The notes: generated by a model not told the origin, from the letters alone. Shown: positions 1-11,949, counted from the stretch's first letter. The stretch is DNA of 64,000 bases from Gambelia wislizenii (GCA_030847615.1 JAUMIR010000004.1:79515001-79579000); one strand, 5' to 3'. A program made the numbers and translations.

Positions 1-151
1 AAAATGGTGCGTCTGCCTTCAATCCTACCCAGAACAGTCACAGACGATGCCGAGAGAGGGATGGAGTCATCCTAAATGGACTCCTGCCACACAGCAGCTT
101 CATTACTGTTACGGAAGTTTCTTGCGCGGTAAGGGGTGTCTGAAAACGTCC
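1..151. mobile_element. Right part of a palindromic GG-TIR element (family A), cut by the window edge
   Basis: The right end, read on the minus strand, starts GGACGTTTTCAGACAC and is followed by a TTACCGCGCAAG block. This matches the ends of the complete elements at 34826, 44239 and 58681. The three bases after the end are ATA, a possible target duplication, but the left end lies outside the window. No coding capacity is seen. Its membership in the family rests on about 30 bp of terminal similarity. Confidence 0.5.
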
Positions 152-640
152 ATAGAGTAATGGAGCATTTAAAGGGTGGGGGGTGATTTCTTTTTCTAAA
201 AAGACATGGCAAACAAACAATATATGGGATTATATATAATTAAACTTTATCACAGCCTTCCCTAACCCAGTACCTTCAAGACTTTTTGGACTGCAAGTCC
301 CATCAACACCAAACAGCATGGCTAATTGTTAGGGATAATGGGAAATGTTGGTCAAAATATATTCCTGCTACAGGGGTTTTAGAAATAATTTTGGTTGTGT
401 AAATACACATACACCTTGTTTTAAATATTTAAATATTTCATAATCAAAGGGTTTTCCTTTTTTTTTCTTTCCAGTTTTCAGTTTTTCCCATTTTTCTGGG
501 GAAAAAATGCTTTGGGAAAAACAGTGAAGTGGGTGCTTCTGACATTTTTCCCCCCAGTTGTTTTCCAGGCTTCATATCTCTGCTCCCAACTATTGACTGC
601 TATGAGTGTCTTCCAGGACACCACTCTCCTTGCTTATTCT
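152..640. other. Mostly unique AT-rich sequence with one hAT-like palindrome relic
   Basis: Around 250-345 is a degenerate stretch of the type 'cttcaagactttttggactgcaagtcccatc', resembling reptilian hAT-derived palindromic repeats. Nothing else is recognised; no coding signal. Confidence 0.4.
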
Positions 641-647
641 TTATCAG

Positions 648-803
648 AGCTTGGAAAAAGTAGGGTTGTTTGTTTGTTTGTTTGTTTGTTTGTTTACAAC
701 ATCCTAAATACCCCAGCCAGCGTATCCACTGGCTTTGCTGGCTGGGGGATTCTGAAAGCTGTAGTCCCCCCCCCCAAAAAAAAGTACCTTTTCTAAATTC
801 TCT
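648..803. mobile_element. hAT-like short palindromic repeat split by a (TTTG)n microsatellite
   Basis: The left arm begins AGCTTGGAAAAAGTA and the right arm ends in AAAAGTACCTTTTCTAAATTC. Between them is a GCTGGCTGGGGGATTCTG core. Related arms occur near 55090, 61660 and 62870. A (TTTG)n run at about 665-695 replaces part of the left arm. The hAT assignment is by resemblance to common palindromic MITEs, not by a visible target duplication. Confidence 0.4.
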
Positions 804-924
804 GACTTATCTTTATATGGCACTCAGACTAGACAGCTCTTCAAATAGACAAGATGATACTTTCAAACTGAGGACAGTAATTTGTAAAGCGGGAAGGAAG
901 GGCACACATACACATCTATGTATC

Positions 925-1135
925 TTATGTGCCTTCAAGTCTCTTGTCAAGTTATGGCAACCCCATGAATTCCATAGGGTTTTCTTAGGCAAGGAATATT
1001 CAGATGTGGTTTTGCAGGTTCCTTCCTGCCTACAGCACCTGATATTTGTTGGTGGTCTCCCATCCAAGTATTAACCAGGACTGACCTGGTTTAGCTTTAA
1101 AGATCAAGCAGGATCTGGTGCCTTTAAAGTATTTG
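925..1135 (-). mobile_element. 5S-rRNA-headed SINE (5S-Sauria-like)
   Basis: On the minus strand the 5' portion (about 1030-1130) matches the 5S rRNA internal promoter region: on the plus strand the text CCTACAGCACCTG followed by GGTCTCCCATCCAAGTA is the reverse complement of the 5S gene 3' half. The body (925-1030) carries the ATTCCATAGGGTTTTCTTAGG block shared with the copies at 53008 and 56793. It is a pol III type-1 promoter-derived retroposon and not a functional 5S gene, because the 5S part is truncated and mutated. Confidence 0.75.
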
Positions 1136-3633
1136 GGCCCAGGTCATACATATCTACATGATAGCAAATACTGAATATACAACTATTCCATAAGGGAGTC
1201 TGGAGATTTGTAATGTGGTAAGAATATTAAGAATACTGCAAAGAGTTCCACATGATGCTGTCTCAAGCTCTGTGACTGTCAGTGCTCCCTAATGAATTTC
1301 CAGTTTTGTACATTATATTCCCAGCTCAGACCTTTCTTCAAGAATGGGCACCATAATTCATTAAACAAATTCACATTTCCCTGCTTAGCTTCTTCCTCCT
1401 GCTCTTGACATTACAGTCACTTCCTCCAGTCCTCCTGAGACAAGGGGTAGCAGGCATTGCACCATTTGCATATCAATTAGTAATAATTAACATTTGCTTC
1501 CCTTCTTTCCTCTTTGCCTCTGCCATGGTTTGGCAATGTTAGGGAGCAGCTCAAGTAATGATAGTGCAAGACCCAGCTTTCTACTTTCCTTCCCTCTACC
1601 CACAATCCACACCTGCTATCATTGGCCACAACCTTCACCACTTTCTTTGTTATTCCTGGTTTTTTTCTTTCCTCACCCAACCTCTCCTGTTAGTTCTCTC
1701 TTGTTCTATCAGCCATTTTATCTTTTCCCCTCTCATCTCCAACCCACACTTCCAGATCTATTCAGCCTGCCTGCTCTGCCCACCTTCCACCTTATTTCTC
1801 TCATTCCTTCTGTCTTGTGTTCCCCTCCCCTCACATTCTTTCCTTGGTACCCTAGTGCACAATTTGATTTATTGGTCAGTAATGTCATAAGGAATGTATC
1901 AAATGCCAAGTCACTCTATTTACTGTGGTACTTCTATCCCACTCTCCCACAGCAATCCTTAATAGGGTCCCCCAAACTCTGGAGACATGTTATTTAGTGC
2001 ACCAAGGATATATGAATGACAATAACTCAAAGCCGAGCAGGAATCTCTGATTTTTCTATTAAAATTAGAGGCATAACACCATTAAGAAGATGATTCAGAG
2101 TTTATGAACACATTATTTATATTGATTTATCCCCACAGCCGTCATGACTCCTTGAAAATAATTAGAGTTGACACATCCAATGCTGGAATTAAATGTTGAT
2201 ATCATATAATGAAAATTACATGCTTTGGATTTTCTGTGCTGTAGCAAAGCACTAAAACAAATACCAACATCTGCATAGTGTGCCCTGCCTGGCCTATTAA
2301 TTAGGTGCTGCAACAAATCAAGCCATTTATGACAGAGCAAGGGAGGCCCTGATCTGTGAGGAAGAGAATGGTTGGAAGAAGACTGTGGAAAACACAAATT
2401 GTCAGAAAATGGAAGGTGTCATGCCTTATACTTTGCAAAGGGAGCAGGACTTCATACTATTTCAGAAGATGTTGCATTTCAGTAACCCAAAATCCAGTCT
2501 TTCCCACTTGTTTCTAATCTCATCTCCCACAATTACTTGCCCTGGGCTTGTTTCTTTGGTCACCCAGAATGAGTGAAATACACAGTCCATAGGCAGCACT
2601 GATGGATATAATGTTTAAGCAGTAGTTCTAATAATTAATTAATTCATTCACTGAGGCATCTGGGGTAGAGTACCTCTGGGGTCAGAGGGATGAAGGCATT
2701 GTCCCTCATAAGAGTTCTGCTCTTCCCAATGGACTTTTCTTACAGTCCCCCACATTTCTAGCAGTATGGTAACTTAAAATTTCAGTTGAGCCTTTAAAGA
2801 TAAAGTTTAGTGATCCAAAGAAAGACAGCAAGCAAAGTTACCAACGGAATGCAAACCAACAAATATGAAGGCCAGAATTCTCTTGCCCATTTGCTAAGAT
2901 GTAACCTACAGTTACACATTCACAACTGCTATGTATTCATGATGCCTACACAGCACACACACTCCAGTTTGGGGCTACACAGGGACAGTGAAAGTCCTCT
3001 AAACTCCACTTGCCAGTAAGCAGCCATTGTGATCAACAGGGGTCCATTCTCCTGTCAATCGGAAGCAGCTCCCTGATGTTCCCACTCCCCCTCCTTAGAG
3101 CAATCTCCAGAGTGAGGGGAATTTTATGATGGGCCCCTTTGCTGCCTGTTGCACCAGAGATCCTTCACAGGAGGGGGTAGGAATGTCAGACAACTGCTTC
3201 TCAATTGATGGGGAATAGATCCCTGTCAACCCCAGTGGCAGCTTCCTGGTAAATGTGTTTGTGGGGGGGGGTCACACTACAAATTCACTACATAGCAACA
3301 CTGTTAGGGTGTTGCATAGTACACAATGTCTGTATAGGATTCCAGTGAAGATTTCTAGGTGTAAAGGATTTCTCAGTGTCTCACTGTCTACAGTGCTAGA
3401 AATTTGGGTACTGAAGAAAAATGTCATTCACAATTCCTTATGATGGAAAATGCCCTGATTCTGCCCCATCCTCAGCCCAGGTAGCTACATCACATAGCCA
3501 CATTCAACAATGCCTAGAAATAGGCTAGTTTTTATAATACTCCTTTACTTCAGCTACTTGTGTGCTTACATAGTAAAGAAATTTACCAAAAGCTGAAAGG
3601 AAGAGGGAAGTGCTGAATAATTATTGGCTTTTC
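1136..3633. other. Unique non-coding sequence, nothing recognised
   Basis: This contains a pyrimidine-rich stretch at about 1500-1860 that produces long but low-complexity ORFs in two overlapping frames, which argues against coding. A cluster of weak repeats near 2810-3060 could not be assigned. Confidence 0.5.
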
Positions 3634-3677
3634 CCTTCTTCTTCTTCTTCTTCTTCTTCTTCTTCTTCTTCTTCTTC
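3634..3677. repeat. (CTT)n microsatellite
   Basis: An uninterrupted run of about 14 TTC/CTT units. Confidence 0.95.
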
Positions 3678-4543
3678 ATATCTATCACATCACTGCTCCT
3701 TGAATTAACTAATGGCCAAACTCCATGTTACCTTAGCTATATATTTCTGGCCTTGAGTGTAAGGAGTTTTCCCCACAAATTGTCAATCAGGGCTCCTGAA
3801 CTAAATAGGTGCCTTAGCATCCTCCCCTTTTTGTTGGGAAATGTGAAGGATAGTAGAGATCCCTCAAGCAAAATAATCAATTGTTAAGGCAGAAGCTGAG
3901 CAATCACCAGCCCCACACCCCCCACAGAGTGTGTAGCAGGAAAGAGAAACAAGTTTAGTCTTCTTTATAAAACATATAAAGTAGCTTTACTTACAAATTA
4001 CTTGTTCATAATCAAATATGGTCTACTGGAGGGAAGAGAAAAAAGAAGACAAATTGGTTGCAAGTTAGAATGATGCAAGAAGAGTGTGGTAAAACAAACA
4101 AACAGGAAATCAGTAAACATGCAAACTAGCAATTAGTATAGGCATCAAAAGTTGCTAACTCTAAGGCCTTTCAATTTCAAGATGGATTGAGGCCTTCACA
4201 CCTGCACTTTGCTTCCATTTGACCATTTCTTTGCGATACTAACTGCTGTGGGGGCAGAGTGTGATCTGGGTTGGAAATGCAGCCACAGCAAATGTTTAAA
4301 GTCACACAAACACACAGTGGATACTAATCCAGATTGAGAGACCAGCACTGGCAATTCGTAAGGAGGGGCACCCTTGTTCTCAGGGCAGAACTATGTAGTC
4401 TGGCTCTAAAGCACTAAGATTTTTCCTCTCCCTCCTTTTCTCAACATCTCAGATAGTTCTTCACTCCAGCAGAAAAGATACACCTGCTTTGGAACCATGC
4501 ATACTAATTCTGACAGCTTGATTAGTTATATTTGTGATACCTG

Positions 4544-5131
4544 GGGCTTTATCAGATGCATAAAACACGGCATCATAACGATGCCACATAACCACAAAAA
4601 AAGCATGTGTATCAGATGACGTCACCCTTTTGCAGTTATATCCCCACCAAAACCTGTATTGTAGTTTTTTTATTCACGGCTGAAGCCATCAATAGATCCC
4701 CAGGGCGCTTTTGTGCCAGCATTGCCGACATATGAAACCTTGCACCATTGTACTCACATCAATGCAGCGTCAATGGCCGGTCTGACATGAACACTTCCGG
4801 GTGAGATCGTGATAGCCAGGTAAGTAACACACTTTTTATAACCCTCCCCCGGTTACTTGGAAGTTTTTTAGTGTATTTAGGTGCTTGATGTAACTTTTTT
4901 AGTGTTATTTTTTGTTTTATTTTTGAATGTCCATGCTATGTATTCTCACGAGAATATGCAGGATTTTGAACAAGGAAGTGAACGGAGCTCTGTTCACTTC
5001 CTCTTTCATGCTGGAGACGCCTTTGCCGGAATTAGAGGCAAGTGCAGTGGGGGACGTTCTTTTTCTGGCATAAAAATAAATTTTTTATGCCAGCAAAAGA
5101 ATGCTTTTAAGGGGCTTGTCTGATAAAGTCC
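4544..5131 (+). mobile_element. Family-B non-autonomous DNA transposon, full length
   Basis: The left end reads GGGCTTTATCAGATGC. The right end, read on the minus strand, is GGACTTTATCAGACAAGC, so these are terminal inverted repeats. The interior is collinear with the copies at 25849-26433 and 47802-48373 (both reversed) and 30578-31202. Shared interior blocks are a CACTTCCGGGTGAGATCGTG motif, a CAGGTAAGT motif at 4817-4825, and a GAGCTCTGTTCACTTCC block. There is no transposase. No clear 3-bp duplication is seen at this copy (CTG versus CAT). Harbinger-like origin is inferred from other copies. Confidence 0.75.
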
Positions 5132-6242
5132 CATGTTACAGTGCGTTCTATCAGTTAACAGTATCTGATATAAACTCACAGTCTTATATATTATTCTTCC
5201 AGACAATTAATGGTACCTTTCCATTTGGCCAGTTCTTATGAGCACGCAACAATCAAGAGCAGTTTTGCCCCTCTGCTTCTCATTTTTCAGAATGGCATTT
5301 GACCCAACAGTCCTTTCTCCAATTTAAAGATGACACATTTTAAACCTATTTGATTTCTAGTTTCTTTCATCTATAGAAATACCCTCCCCTTTTAAGCATG
5401 CACTATGAAAACCTCCTTTATAAAATTCCAGTAGCAACAGCACAATAATCTCTCCCCTATGGTTTAATTGTTTTATTATGTTTCTCAGTGATTACATGAT
5501 TTCTAATATAAATGAATTACAGCACAAAAAGGTAAATGGAAAGATGTGGAAGGCAAGAATAAGAAGCACACAGTATCACTGCAGATTTATCACATGTGCT
5601 ACTCTCCCTATTAAGGCTATATTTACTTGACTGGATGTCGGATGTTTCTCCCCGGGGAATATTAATCTCATAGATCTATGCCATGGAGCCATATAACATT
5701 AACTGTCATGTAACTTGGAGGATGTGCTGTGCAAGGATGCTAAGTTGATTGTTGATAAAGCCCTGGTTTGTTATTTTTTTATACACAAGGAAACTGTCAT
5801 CTCAACAATATTAATGTCTTTCCTACCATCCTAGTTCCCAGTAGCCAACTTTGATTAGCATAACTCTACACTCTTATCTGCACTGCATCTCCTAGTGAAG
5901 ATTATACCCTTGCAAAAGCCTGTGCTGCTTAGCTCTGCAGGCTAAATCTGGATAGGGGCAATATGAAAATGACTTAAGGTGTGGATTGTGTTATCTAGTC
6001 TTGGTATGCAGAGCTTTTAGTTGTCCTCCTATCTCACTATGTTAAAAATGCATTTATTTGTACCTAGTAAAGGGGTAAATTTTGAGAGTTCATGCACACA
6101 ACAGACAGAAGATTCCTACAAGAGATCAGTTCAGCACTATAGCACTGGATCTGGAAAGTCAACAAAGTGACTAGGGGCTTGTCTACACTGGCCAGAATAT
6201 TCCACCTTCTGGCTGGAGCATTCTGGCCCTGGGGCTGACCCA
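5132..6242. other. Unique sequence; short left end of a GGGGCTTGTC element near 6175
   Basis: Most of this is unrecognised AT-rich sequence. At 6175-6240 the text GGGGCTTGTCTACACTGG resembles the left terminus of the element at 10211, but no matching right end is visible before the SINE-like unit that follows. Confidence 0.35.
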
Positions 6243-6475
6243 GATCCCCACTCCATTACCACTAGACTGAGATTTAATAGGTTGAGCTTGTAGTGCCAAC
6301 TGAGCTAAGGAGCTTGTTGAATAACTTGGGCCAATTACTTTTCCCCACCTAATGTACCTTACATGTAGGTTATTGTAAAAATATGGCATGCTGAGGAGAG
6401 CCCTGCATGCACCCAAAGCTCAATGGAGAAAAGACAGGATATAAATATTACTGATAAGTAAATAAATAAACACAT
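6243..6475 (+). mobile_element. Degenerate tRNA-derived SINE (MIR/Squam-like)
   Basis: This contains the CTTGGGCCAATTAC core seen in many tetrapod tRNA SINEs. It ends with a GGATATAAATATT plus (TAAA)n tail, the LINE-like 3' end typical of these SINEs. The tRNA-like head is too decayed to place an A box. Confidence 0.45.
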
Positions 6476-6734
6476 GACAGGAATAAATCCTGGATACAAG
6501 TCATGAAATATACAATAAGTGCAATAAATAATGTTCAAAACAGAATAAATGAAAATAGTTCTTGCCTGAGGCATCATTTGATCTTGGTCCAGCACTAGAT
6601 AGGTATAATTGCAGATGGGAGAATCTGTCTAAGAAGGCTGAGCAGACTTATTTACTTTGTTATGAATTCCCACTCACATATAAAGCACTGCTTTTAACAG
6701 TACAAGCAACATGCAGCAAGACTATGCGTGTACC

Positions 6735-6990
6735 TACACTGCTCTGTTACAGCACTTTGGTACCACTTTAATTGTCCTGATTCCATCCTATGGACTCTTG
6801 GGATTTGTAATTTGGTGGTGTACATAGAATTCTTTGCTAGAAAGTTCTCATACACTTTCCTGAACTAAAGCACAAAGCTCTCTGGCAAAGAATTCTCAGT
6901 GCAAATCCCAGGATCCCATAGGGTAGACCCATAACAGTTACAATTAGTTTCAATCTGCTAGTACTGCATAGTGGAGATATACTCTATATC
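6735..6990. mobile_element. Palindromic hAT-like MITE
   Basis: Two inverted arms: the left carries CCACTTTAATTGTCC, CCATCCTATGGACTC and TGGGATTTGTAATTTGG; the right carries AATCCCAGGATCCCATAGGG and a decayed partner of the first block. The same layout occurs at 14622-14828 and 22346-22572. It is non-coding. Confidence 0.6.
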
Positions 6991-7109
6991 ATGTCTAGAA
7001 TGCTTGACTCAGCTTAGAAAGTTTCAGCAGGCCAAGAGAGTGTGCCAGCCAGCTCCAAGCCAGGTGACTTAATTCCTTGAGTTCATTCCCTTCAGATCTG
7101 GCATTTATT

Positions 7110-7179
7110 TATTTTCATTTTTTTACGGATTTTTTATGCTAGCAAAAGAACATTTAAAGGGGCTTGTCTGATAAAGTCC
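7110..7179 (+). mobile_element. 3' terminal fragment of a family-B element
   Basis: About 70 bp match the right end of the element at 4544-5131: a TTTTTTATGCTAGCAAAAGAA block, then AGGGGCTTGTCTGATAAAGTCC. The left part of the element is absent, so this is a truncated relic. Confidence 0.65.
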
Positions 7180-8415
7180 TAAGACTTCCTGGCCCACACT
7201 CATCCAGTGAGCATAGGATGATGGTCTTGGGTACCTGTGGTATAAATCCTACATTTTATTTTCTTATTGACCAGACTGTCTGACAATCTGAGTCAGGTTT
7301 TCAAATCCTCTCTCTCCCCCACTTTCCCCATAATGAGTGAAACAGAACCAATTCAGCACAGCCCTAAAACTAGAGAAAGGTGAAGTGAGAGAGGCCGGAG
7401 AAGAATAAATTGAAAATTGGGAATAATTACCTTAGGTTCTTTCAGTGTAGTAGGCAAAGATGGATCAAGTAATATTTCCCCTTTGGACAGGATTTGTAAG
7501 GGCAAAAAAGGTGGTGGGGAGAAAATTTGATAGAACAATGGAAGTTGGATCAAATCATTGTTAGAGTATAAAACTGACTTTCTTTCAGCCTTTTCAATAG
7601 CTATCCCGACTGGAGAATATGACACTAAACAACTACCCTCCTGCAGTCCTATCTGTCTTGTGGAATCTGACAGGGTTAAATATTCCCTTGAAAATAGATC
7701 TTGGCTTGAATAGTTCACTATAATTATTTGACTTCCCCAATCCTATTAGCAATAAGGCAGCATCTCCACTACAATCATCATTCACTTCACACCCAAGTTT
7801 GTCTTGCTTCCCACACAGTGACTTGCTGTTATCTCACTGTTTATTACTGTAAATTATTAATGTCAGAGTTGCTGACACAACAGATGGAGGATGAGAGCAA
7901 AATTTATATCTATCAAACCAATGAAATCCCACATTTCTGTCTCTGGCTCGACTTGCTGTGTCACCTGTTTTTGGCATTTTGTAGACTGTGATTTCATCCT
8001 TGGTCTGCATTTTGCCAAAAAGTCTATGTGGATAAAAGGATCTGCCTGAGGCCAGAATAGAAATGCTAAGACAAATTAAGGTGAGAGTGTCTTGTCTGAC
8101 TGTGTGTAAGGCATATTCCAAAGCTGATCCAATCACTGGCAATAATGGGGTTCATTCCAAGTAGGAGGGAAGGTCCCTTGGGGAACAGATTATCATGGGA
8201 AACCCTTTGGTACCACTTTTCCCTCCTCTAACCACACCCCCTTTCTCTGTAGCCCTTCTCCTTCAACCTTTGTATCTCTAAACTAAAATAAGTTTGATAA
8301 ATGAAAATGGCAACCATGGTGATGTGAGTATATACAGTATATTGCACAGGCAGGCACTCTACTATAAAAATTATTTTTAAAGGTTGCTGGTCAAGATTTT
8401 GGACCAAGGAAAATA
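7180..8415. other. Unique non-coding sequence
   Basis: No repeat or gene is recognised. The ORFs here (for example 121 codons at 7353-7718 minus) show no recognisable domain. Confidence 0.45.
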
Positions 8416-8417
8416 CA

Positions 8418-8662
8418 GTCAGCCCTCTGTATCCAAGGATTTGTCATCCATGGATTCCAACACCCACGGCTTTAAAATATTCCATAAATAAATAAATAAA
8501 TAAATTCCAAGAAGCAAACCTTGATTTTGCCATTTTATAGAAGGGATGCCATTTTACTATGCCATTGTATATAACAGGACTTGAGCATCCACATATTTTT
8601 GTATCCACGGGGGGTCCTAGAACCAAATCCCAGCAGATACCAAGGGCCCACTGTATGCATGG
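8418..8662. mobile_element. Tigger/pogo-like MITE
   Basis: The left end is CAGTCAGCCCTCTGTATCC. The right part, GGGGGTCCTAGAACC ... CCAAGGGCCCACTGTA, is its inverted counterpart. The text 'ATCCACGG' recurs through the element, as in Tigger-derived MER2-like repeats. Other copies are at 20263, 28323, 35668, 53930 and 56985. A (TAAA)n run sits inside it. Confidence 0.65.
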
Positions 8663-8711
8663 TTCTTTTGGTCCCTCTATATTTGTGTTGCAGAGAACAT
8701 TTACGCCATGC

Positions 8712-9050
8712 ACATATCCTCTAACATTTCCAAATGAAAACTGAGGGACATATGGCTAAGCAACATCAGAGAGTGGTAAAGGTGACAAAAGTTATTAATG
8801 AGGAAGAACACATGTTAGGAGAGGCCGCAGCAGTTTGTTTTTGGCTGAATGTACAGGGAAAGACAAGATTCCACCTCCTCCTTTCCTCTCCTTCTTCCCG
8901 TCCACCCCCGCCACTGAGTTAGTAATTGAGTACAAACTTCTTTTGCACTTCAAATTCAGTTTGCAGCAATTGGAGTAAGCTAAGGACAAATGGGACAAAG
9001 AAAGAGAAACTGGGATGTATTGAAAGCAGCTGAAAAAGTCAGGAGTGTCC
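8712..9050 (-). repeat. Unclassified interspersed repeat, family F
   Basis: Read on the minus strand this parallels 52285-52640. Shared blocks include CTCATTAATAACTTTTG, CCCTGTA and a CTGCTTTTAAAATGTCCC-like block. Other copies lie at 33060-33230 and 36445-37090 (interrupted). No terminal repeats or ORF are visible, so the class is unknown. Confidence 0.5.
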
Positions 9051-9706
9051 ATGCCAAATTCCAGCAGTGGGAAGGCATGCAAGCAAGCGGCCAGCTGCAG
9101 TCCAAAGTGACACAGCCCAGACATGCACTGGCCACTTCTGCAAGACCTGGGCCCACATAACAGCTGCTGGACAGTATCAAAGGATCCCTGGTGTCTGCCC
9201 ACATGTAAGAATAGCACTTGGAGCTTAATAGCTTCAAGGAAACATCCTGAGATAATTCCCTCTGTTAGATCATTGTTTACATTATTCTGGGACAATATTC
9301 TGGGAAATATCAAAGCAGCTCACCCCAAGTAAATCTCTTTCAAGTTTCTGGTTGGTTCTGGATGTGCAAACTCATGCCACAGACTTTCAGGCTGCAAGTC
9401 TGACAAATATATGCAGAATCTGGAAAGCACAGGATTCACAGCTCATCCTTTGCAAGATAATGGCAGAAGACTGAATGCTGCCCTTCTGGCTGGGTGCCTC
9501 TTTGAAAGGATGATCAACACAATGTTTTGATGGTGAGCACAGATAAACTATCTATATTGTAAGGAGAAATAGGCTGTAAGGTAGAGCTTTGCTGATACAT
9601 GAATAAATCAAGAGCCTACCTTTGATCTTCTCCATGTAAACATTTTTTTAAAAAAAAGAAAAAGAAAAAGAGACAGCAGCACATCATGGTCTGGCCATGT
9701 TATTCT

Positions 9707-9757
<51 letters not shown>

Positions 9758-10206
9758 GCAAGGGCTTACCAGGAGGGATATCCCTATTCTCCAAGTGCAG
9801 CACTTCTTTTTTTCTTTCTTCATCATCTTGCTTTTGTGTCTCTTTGCTTTCTCCCTTCACAGCCTGCACTCCATAAACTTGGAGAAATAGTAATCTAGCT
9901 CACAGAACTGCTGTTATCAGGGTGAATACAAGAATGGTTACACATAGCACATTGCAAATTAAAAGCTATAGAAATGATAAGCTGTAACAGGATTGTGGTT
10001 ACAAGAATAAATGGTTACCAAATGCAATTGCTACAAAATGGATGAAAAATCAAAAGGTGTTGGGGATTCCTTTAACAATTAAATCCTGGGAAATCCTGGT
10101 ATAGCCTGTCTGAAATGCTTGTGGAAGCCACAAAACACACAAAATGATTCACTGTATTCAAGGCAAAGTCAGGATAATATGGCGTGATTATTGTATGAGT
10201 TGAGAG
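9051..10206. other. Unique sequence plus an (AC)n(AT)n microsatellite at 9709-9758
   Basis: The microsatellite has about 16 AC units followed by about 9 AT units. The rest is unrecognised. Confidence 0.6.
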
Positions 10207-10210
10207 CCAG

Positions 10211-10963
10211 GGCTTGTCTACAGAAGGGGGAAAAAACCATAACCCTGACACCCCCCTGAATCTGGCACAATTAGGACACATGGCATGTGGCCTTATCCCT
10301 GAATCTTGTCTGATAAGGACACATGATGTATGGACCTATGTGCACCAAACTTGGGGTATGCTACCTTTAATTTGGGTTTTAAAAACTCACAGTTTGCCCC
10401 TGCATTTGCTGGAAACTCCAATGTTTCCTATAGTCTGAACAATGGATTCACCCTGGATTTGGGGGTGGAGGGCAGCAGGACAAATCACTGCCTGAGAAGC
10501 ACTGCCATTTCCCTCAATGTCTGGGGCAGTTCCCAGCTCAGAACAGTTAAGTCACTTGGGTGCCAAGCCATAAGATCTGGGCATCTTGTTTGCCTCAGAG
10601 CAAGAGACTGACCACCGGTGGTACCAAAGGGGGAAATCTTCATTGTTCCAGGCCAGGAACTGGCTGGGACATCCAAGGAAATGCCAGAACCTGTGCAGTC
10701 ACTCACTCTGAGGTCAGAATGAGGTGCCTAGGTATGCAATCAATTGTGAGGAGTAGCCTGATTGAACTCAGTCTGACCTCAGAGCGAGTGACTATGCATC
10801 AGCAAGGCCCTGCCATGGAGGAGCCTGGTTGGGAAGGCAACAGTGGCAGATCCAAGAGGACAGTGGTGCAGATATAGACTTTGGCCAAGTAGGTGTGGCC
10901 TTTAACTCTGGGCCAGAGTAGTCCGAATTTCATCCGGATTTTTACCCACAGTGTGGACAAGGC
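10211..10963. mobile_element. Non-autonomous TIR element with GGGCTTGTC ends (family D, Harbinger-like)
   Basis: The left end is GGGCTTGTCTACAG. The right end, read on the minus strand, is GGGCCTTGTCCACACTGTG, so the ends are inverted repeats. The interior includes two near-tandem units of about 42 bp at about 10256-10339. An internal inverted pair lies at about 10690-10790, with arms containing CACTCTGAGGTCAGA and TCTGACCTCAGAG. It resembles the block at 59200-59810. Target duplication is unclear here; the 3-bp TAA duplication at the related element 61900-62550 suggests PIF/Harbinger. Confidence 0.55.
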
Positions 10964-10966
10964 CCC

Positions 10967-11168
10967 TGTGTGGTGTATTGGTTTGAGTGCTAGACTAAGA
11001 GGCCAGGAGACCAGTTCATATCCCTAATCAGCCATGGAAACCCACTCCTCGGAGGAAGGCACAGGCAAGACCACTCTGAAAAAATCTTGCCAAGAAAAAA
11101 CCATGATAGGTTTGCCTTAGGGTCACCATAAGTAGGAAATGACTTGAAGGCACACAATAACAAATTTG
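10967..11168 (+). mobile_element. tRNA-derived SINE (Squam1/Sauria-like)
   Basis: An A-box-like TGGTGTATTGGTTTGAGTG begins near 10970 and a B-box-like GTTCATATCCC lies at 11014-11024. These are spaced as in a tRNA pol III promoter. The body has AGCCATGGAAACCCACTC and ends with GGCACACAATAACAA, the usual 3' tail. It is a SINE and not a tRNA gene: no acceptor stem or cloverleaf can be completed. Confidence 0.7.
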
Positions 11169-11544
11169 TGTGAATTCTTTTCAATGTTTTTATTCCTTTC
11201 CATTGAGGTCAGGAAGGTTTTATGTCTCACACAACTGATGTTGAGGAGAGGGAAGTTTCCACTGCCTGTTTATTTATTTAAAAGCATTTTACTTCACTCT
11301 TTAGCTGAATAGGCTCCCAGAGCCTTTTACATGTAATAAGTAAGAACCAAACAGTCCCTGCTGACAGATTTACAAATCAAAAGAAAAGTACAAAAGCATA
11401 AGGGAAAGAGAAGGAGGAGGATGAAATTAAACCAATTTGTAAAAATGAAAGCCTAAATCCAATTGCTAGTCTTAAGTATGGTAGACCCACTGAATGTAAA
11501 TTCTGTCAGTTAAGTGGATCTCTACCAGTTGGGACTAGTGATTG
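11169..11544. other. Short LINE/SINE tail relic, otherwise unique
   Basis: At 11270-11330 the text TTTATTTATTTAAAAGCATTTTACTTC resembles the 3' tail of L2-like elements read in reverse. Nothing else is recognised. Confidence 0.3.
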
Positions 11545-11552
11545 GTCTAGGC

Positions 11553-11941
11553 CAGTGGTTCTTAACCTGTGGTCTCTGGACCCCCAGGGGGCCTCGATGT
11601 CCTCACAGGGGGTCCACAGGGGCTTGAAAATGGCTTGGCCCACCTCCTCCCCTCAGTGGAACAGCCACGTGACCCAAGCCAAAGCAAAGCCTGGCTGGCT
11701 GGCTTGGCTTGCACATTGCTGTTCAATTCGCTCCAGTCACAAACCTGAAGGAGAAAGGTTTTTCTTCCTCCTCCAGTGTCTCTGAGGGAAGGTTTAATGG
11801 ATGGTGTGATTGTATCATCATCATTACCATCATCATCATCAGGTGTTATTGTTGTTGTTTTAAATCAAGTTAAGTCTTGGGGGTCCGTGGCAACAAAAGA
11901 TAATTAAAGGGGGTAAAGAAAAGGTTATGTAAGAGCCACTG
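11553..11941. mobile_element. hAT non-autonomous element with perfect 8-bp target duplication
   Basis: The left end is CAGTGGTTCTTAACCTGTGG and the right end is its decayed inverse, ending AGAGCCACTG. The flanking 8-mers GTCTAGGC at 11545-11552 and 11942-11949 are identical, the length expected for hAT insertions. The interior is GC-rich with a (TCA)n tract and no transposase ORF. Confidence 0.85.
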
Positions 11942-11949
11942 GTCTAGGC

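Noticed and set aside
1030..1130. 5S rRNA gene
   Set aside because: The match covers only part of 5S, is mutated, and is joined to a SINE body repeated at 53008 and 56793.
1494..1997. Two long overlapping plus-strand ORFs (167 and 110 codons)
   Set aside because: The region is pyrimidine-rich low-complexity DNA, and translations are dominated by Ser, Leu, Phe and Pro in both frames. No start context, domain or homologue is apparent.
4544..5131. hAT element with an 8-bp duplication
   Set aside because: Flanks can be forced into an approximate 7-8 bp match, but other copies of the same family (47802, 30578) show clear 3-bp duplications.
10967..11030. tRNA gene
   Set aside because: A and B boxes are present, but no acceptor stem or cloverleaf can be drawn and the sequence continues into a SINE body.
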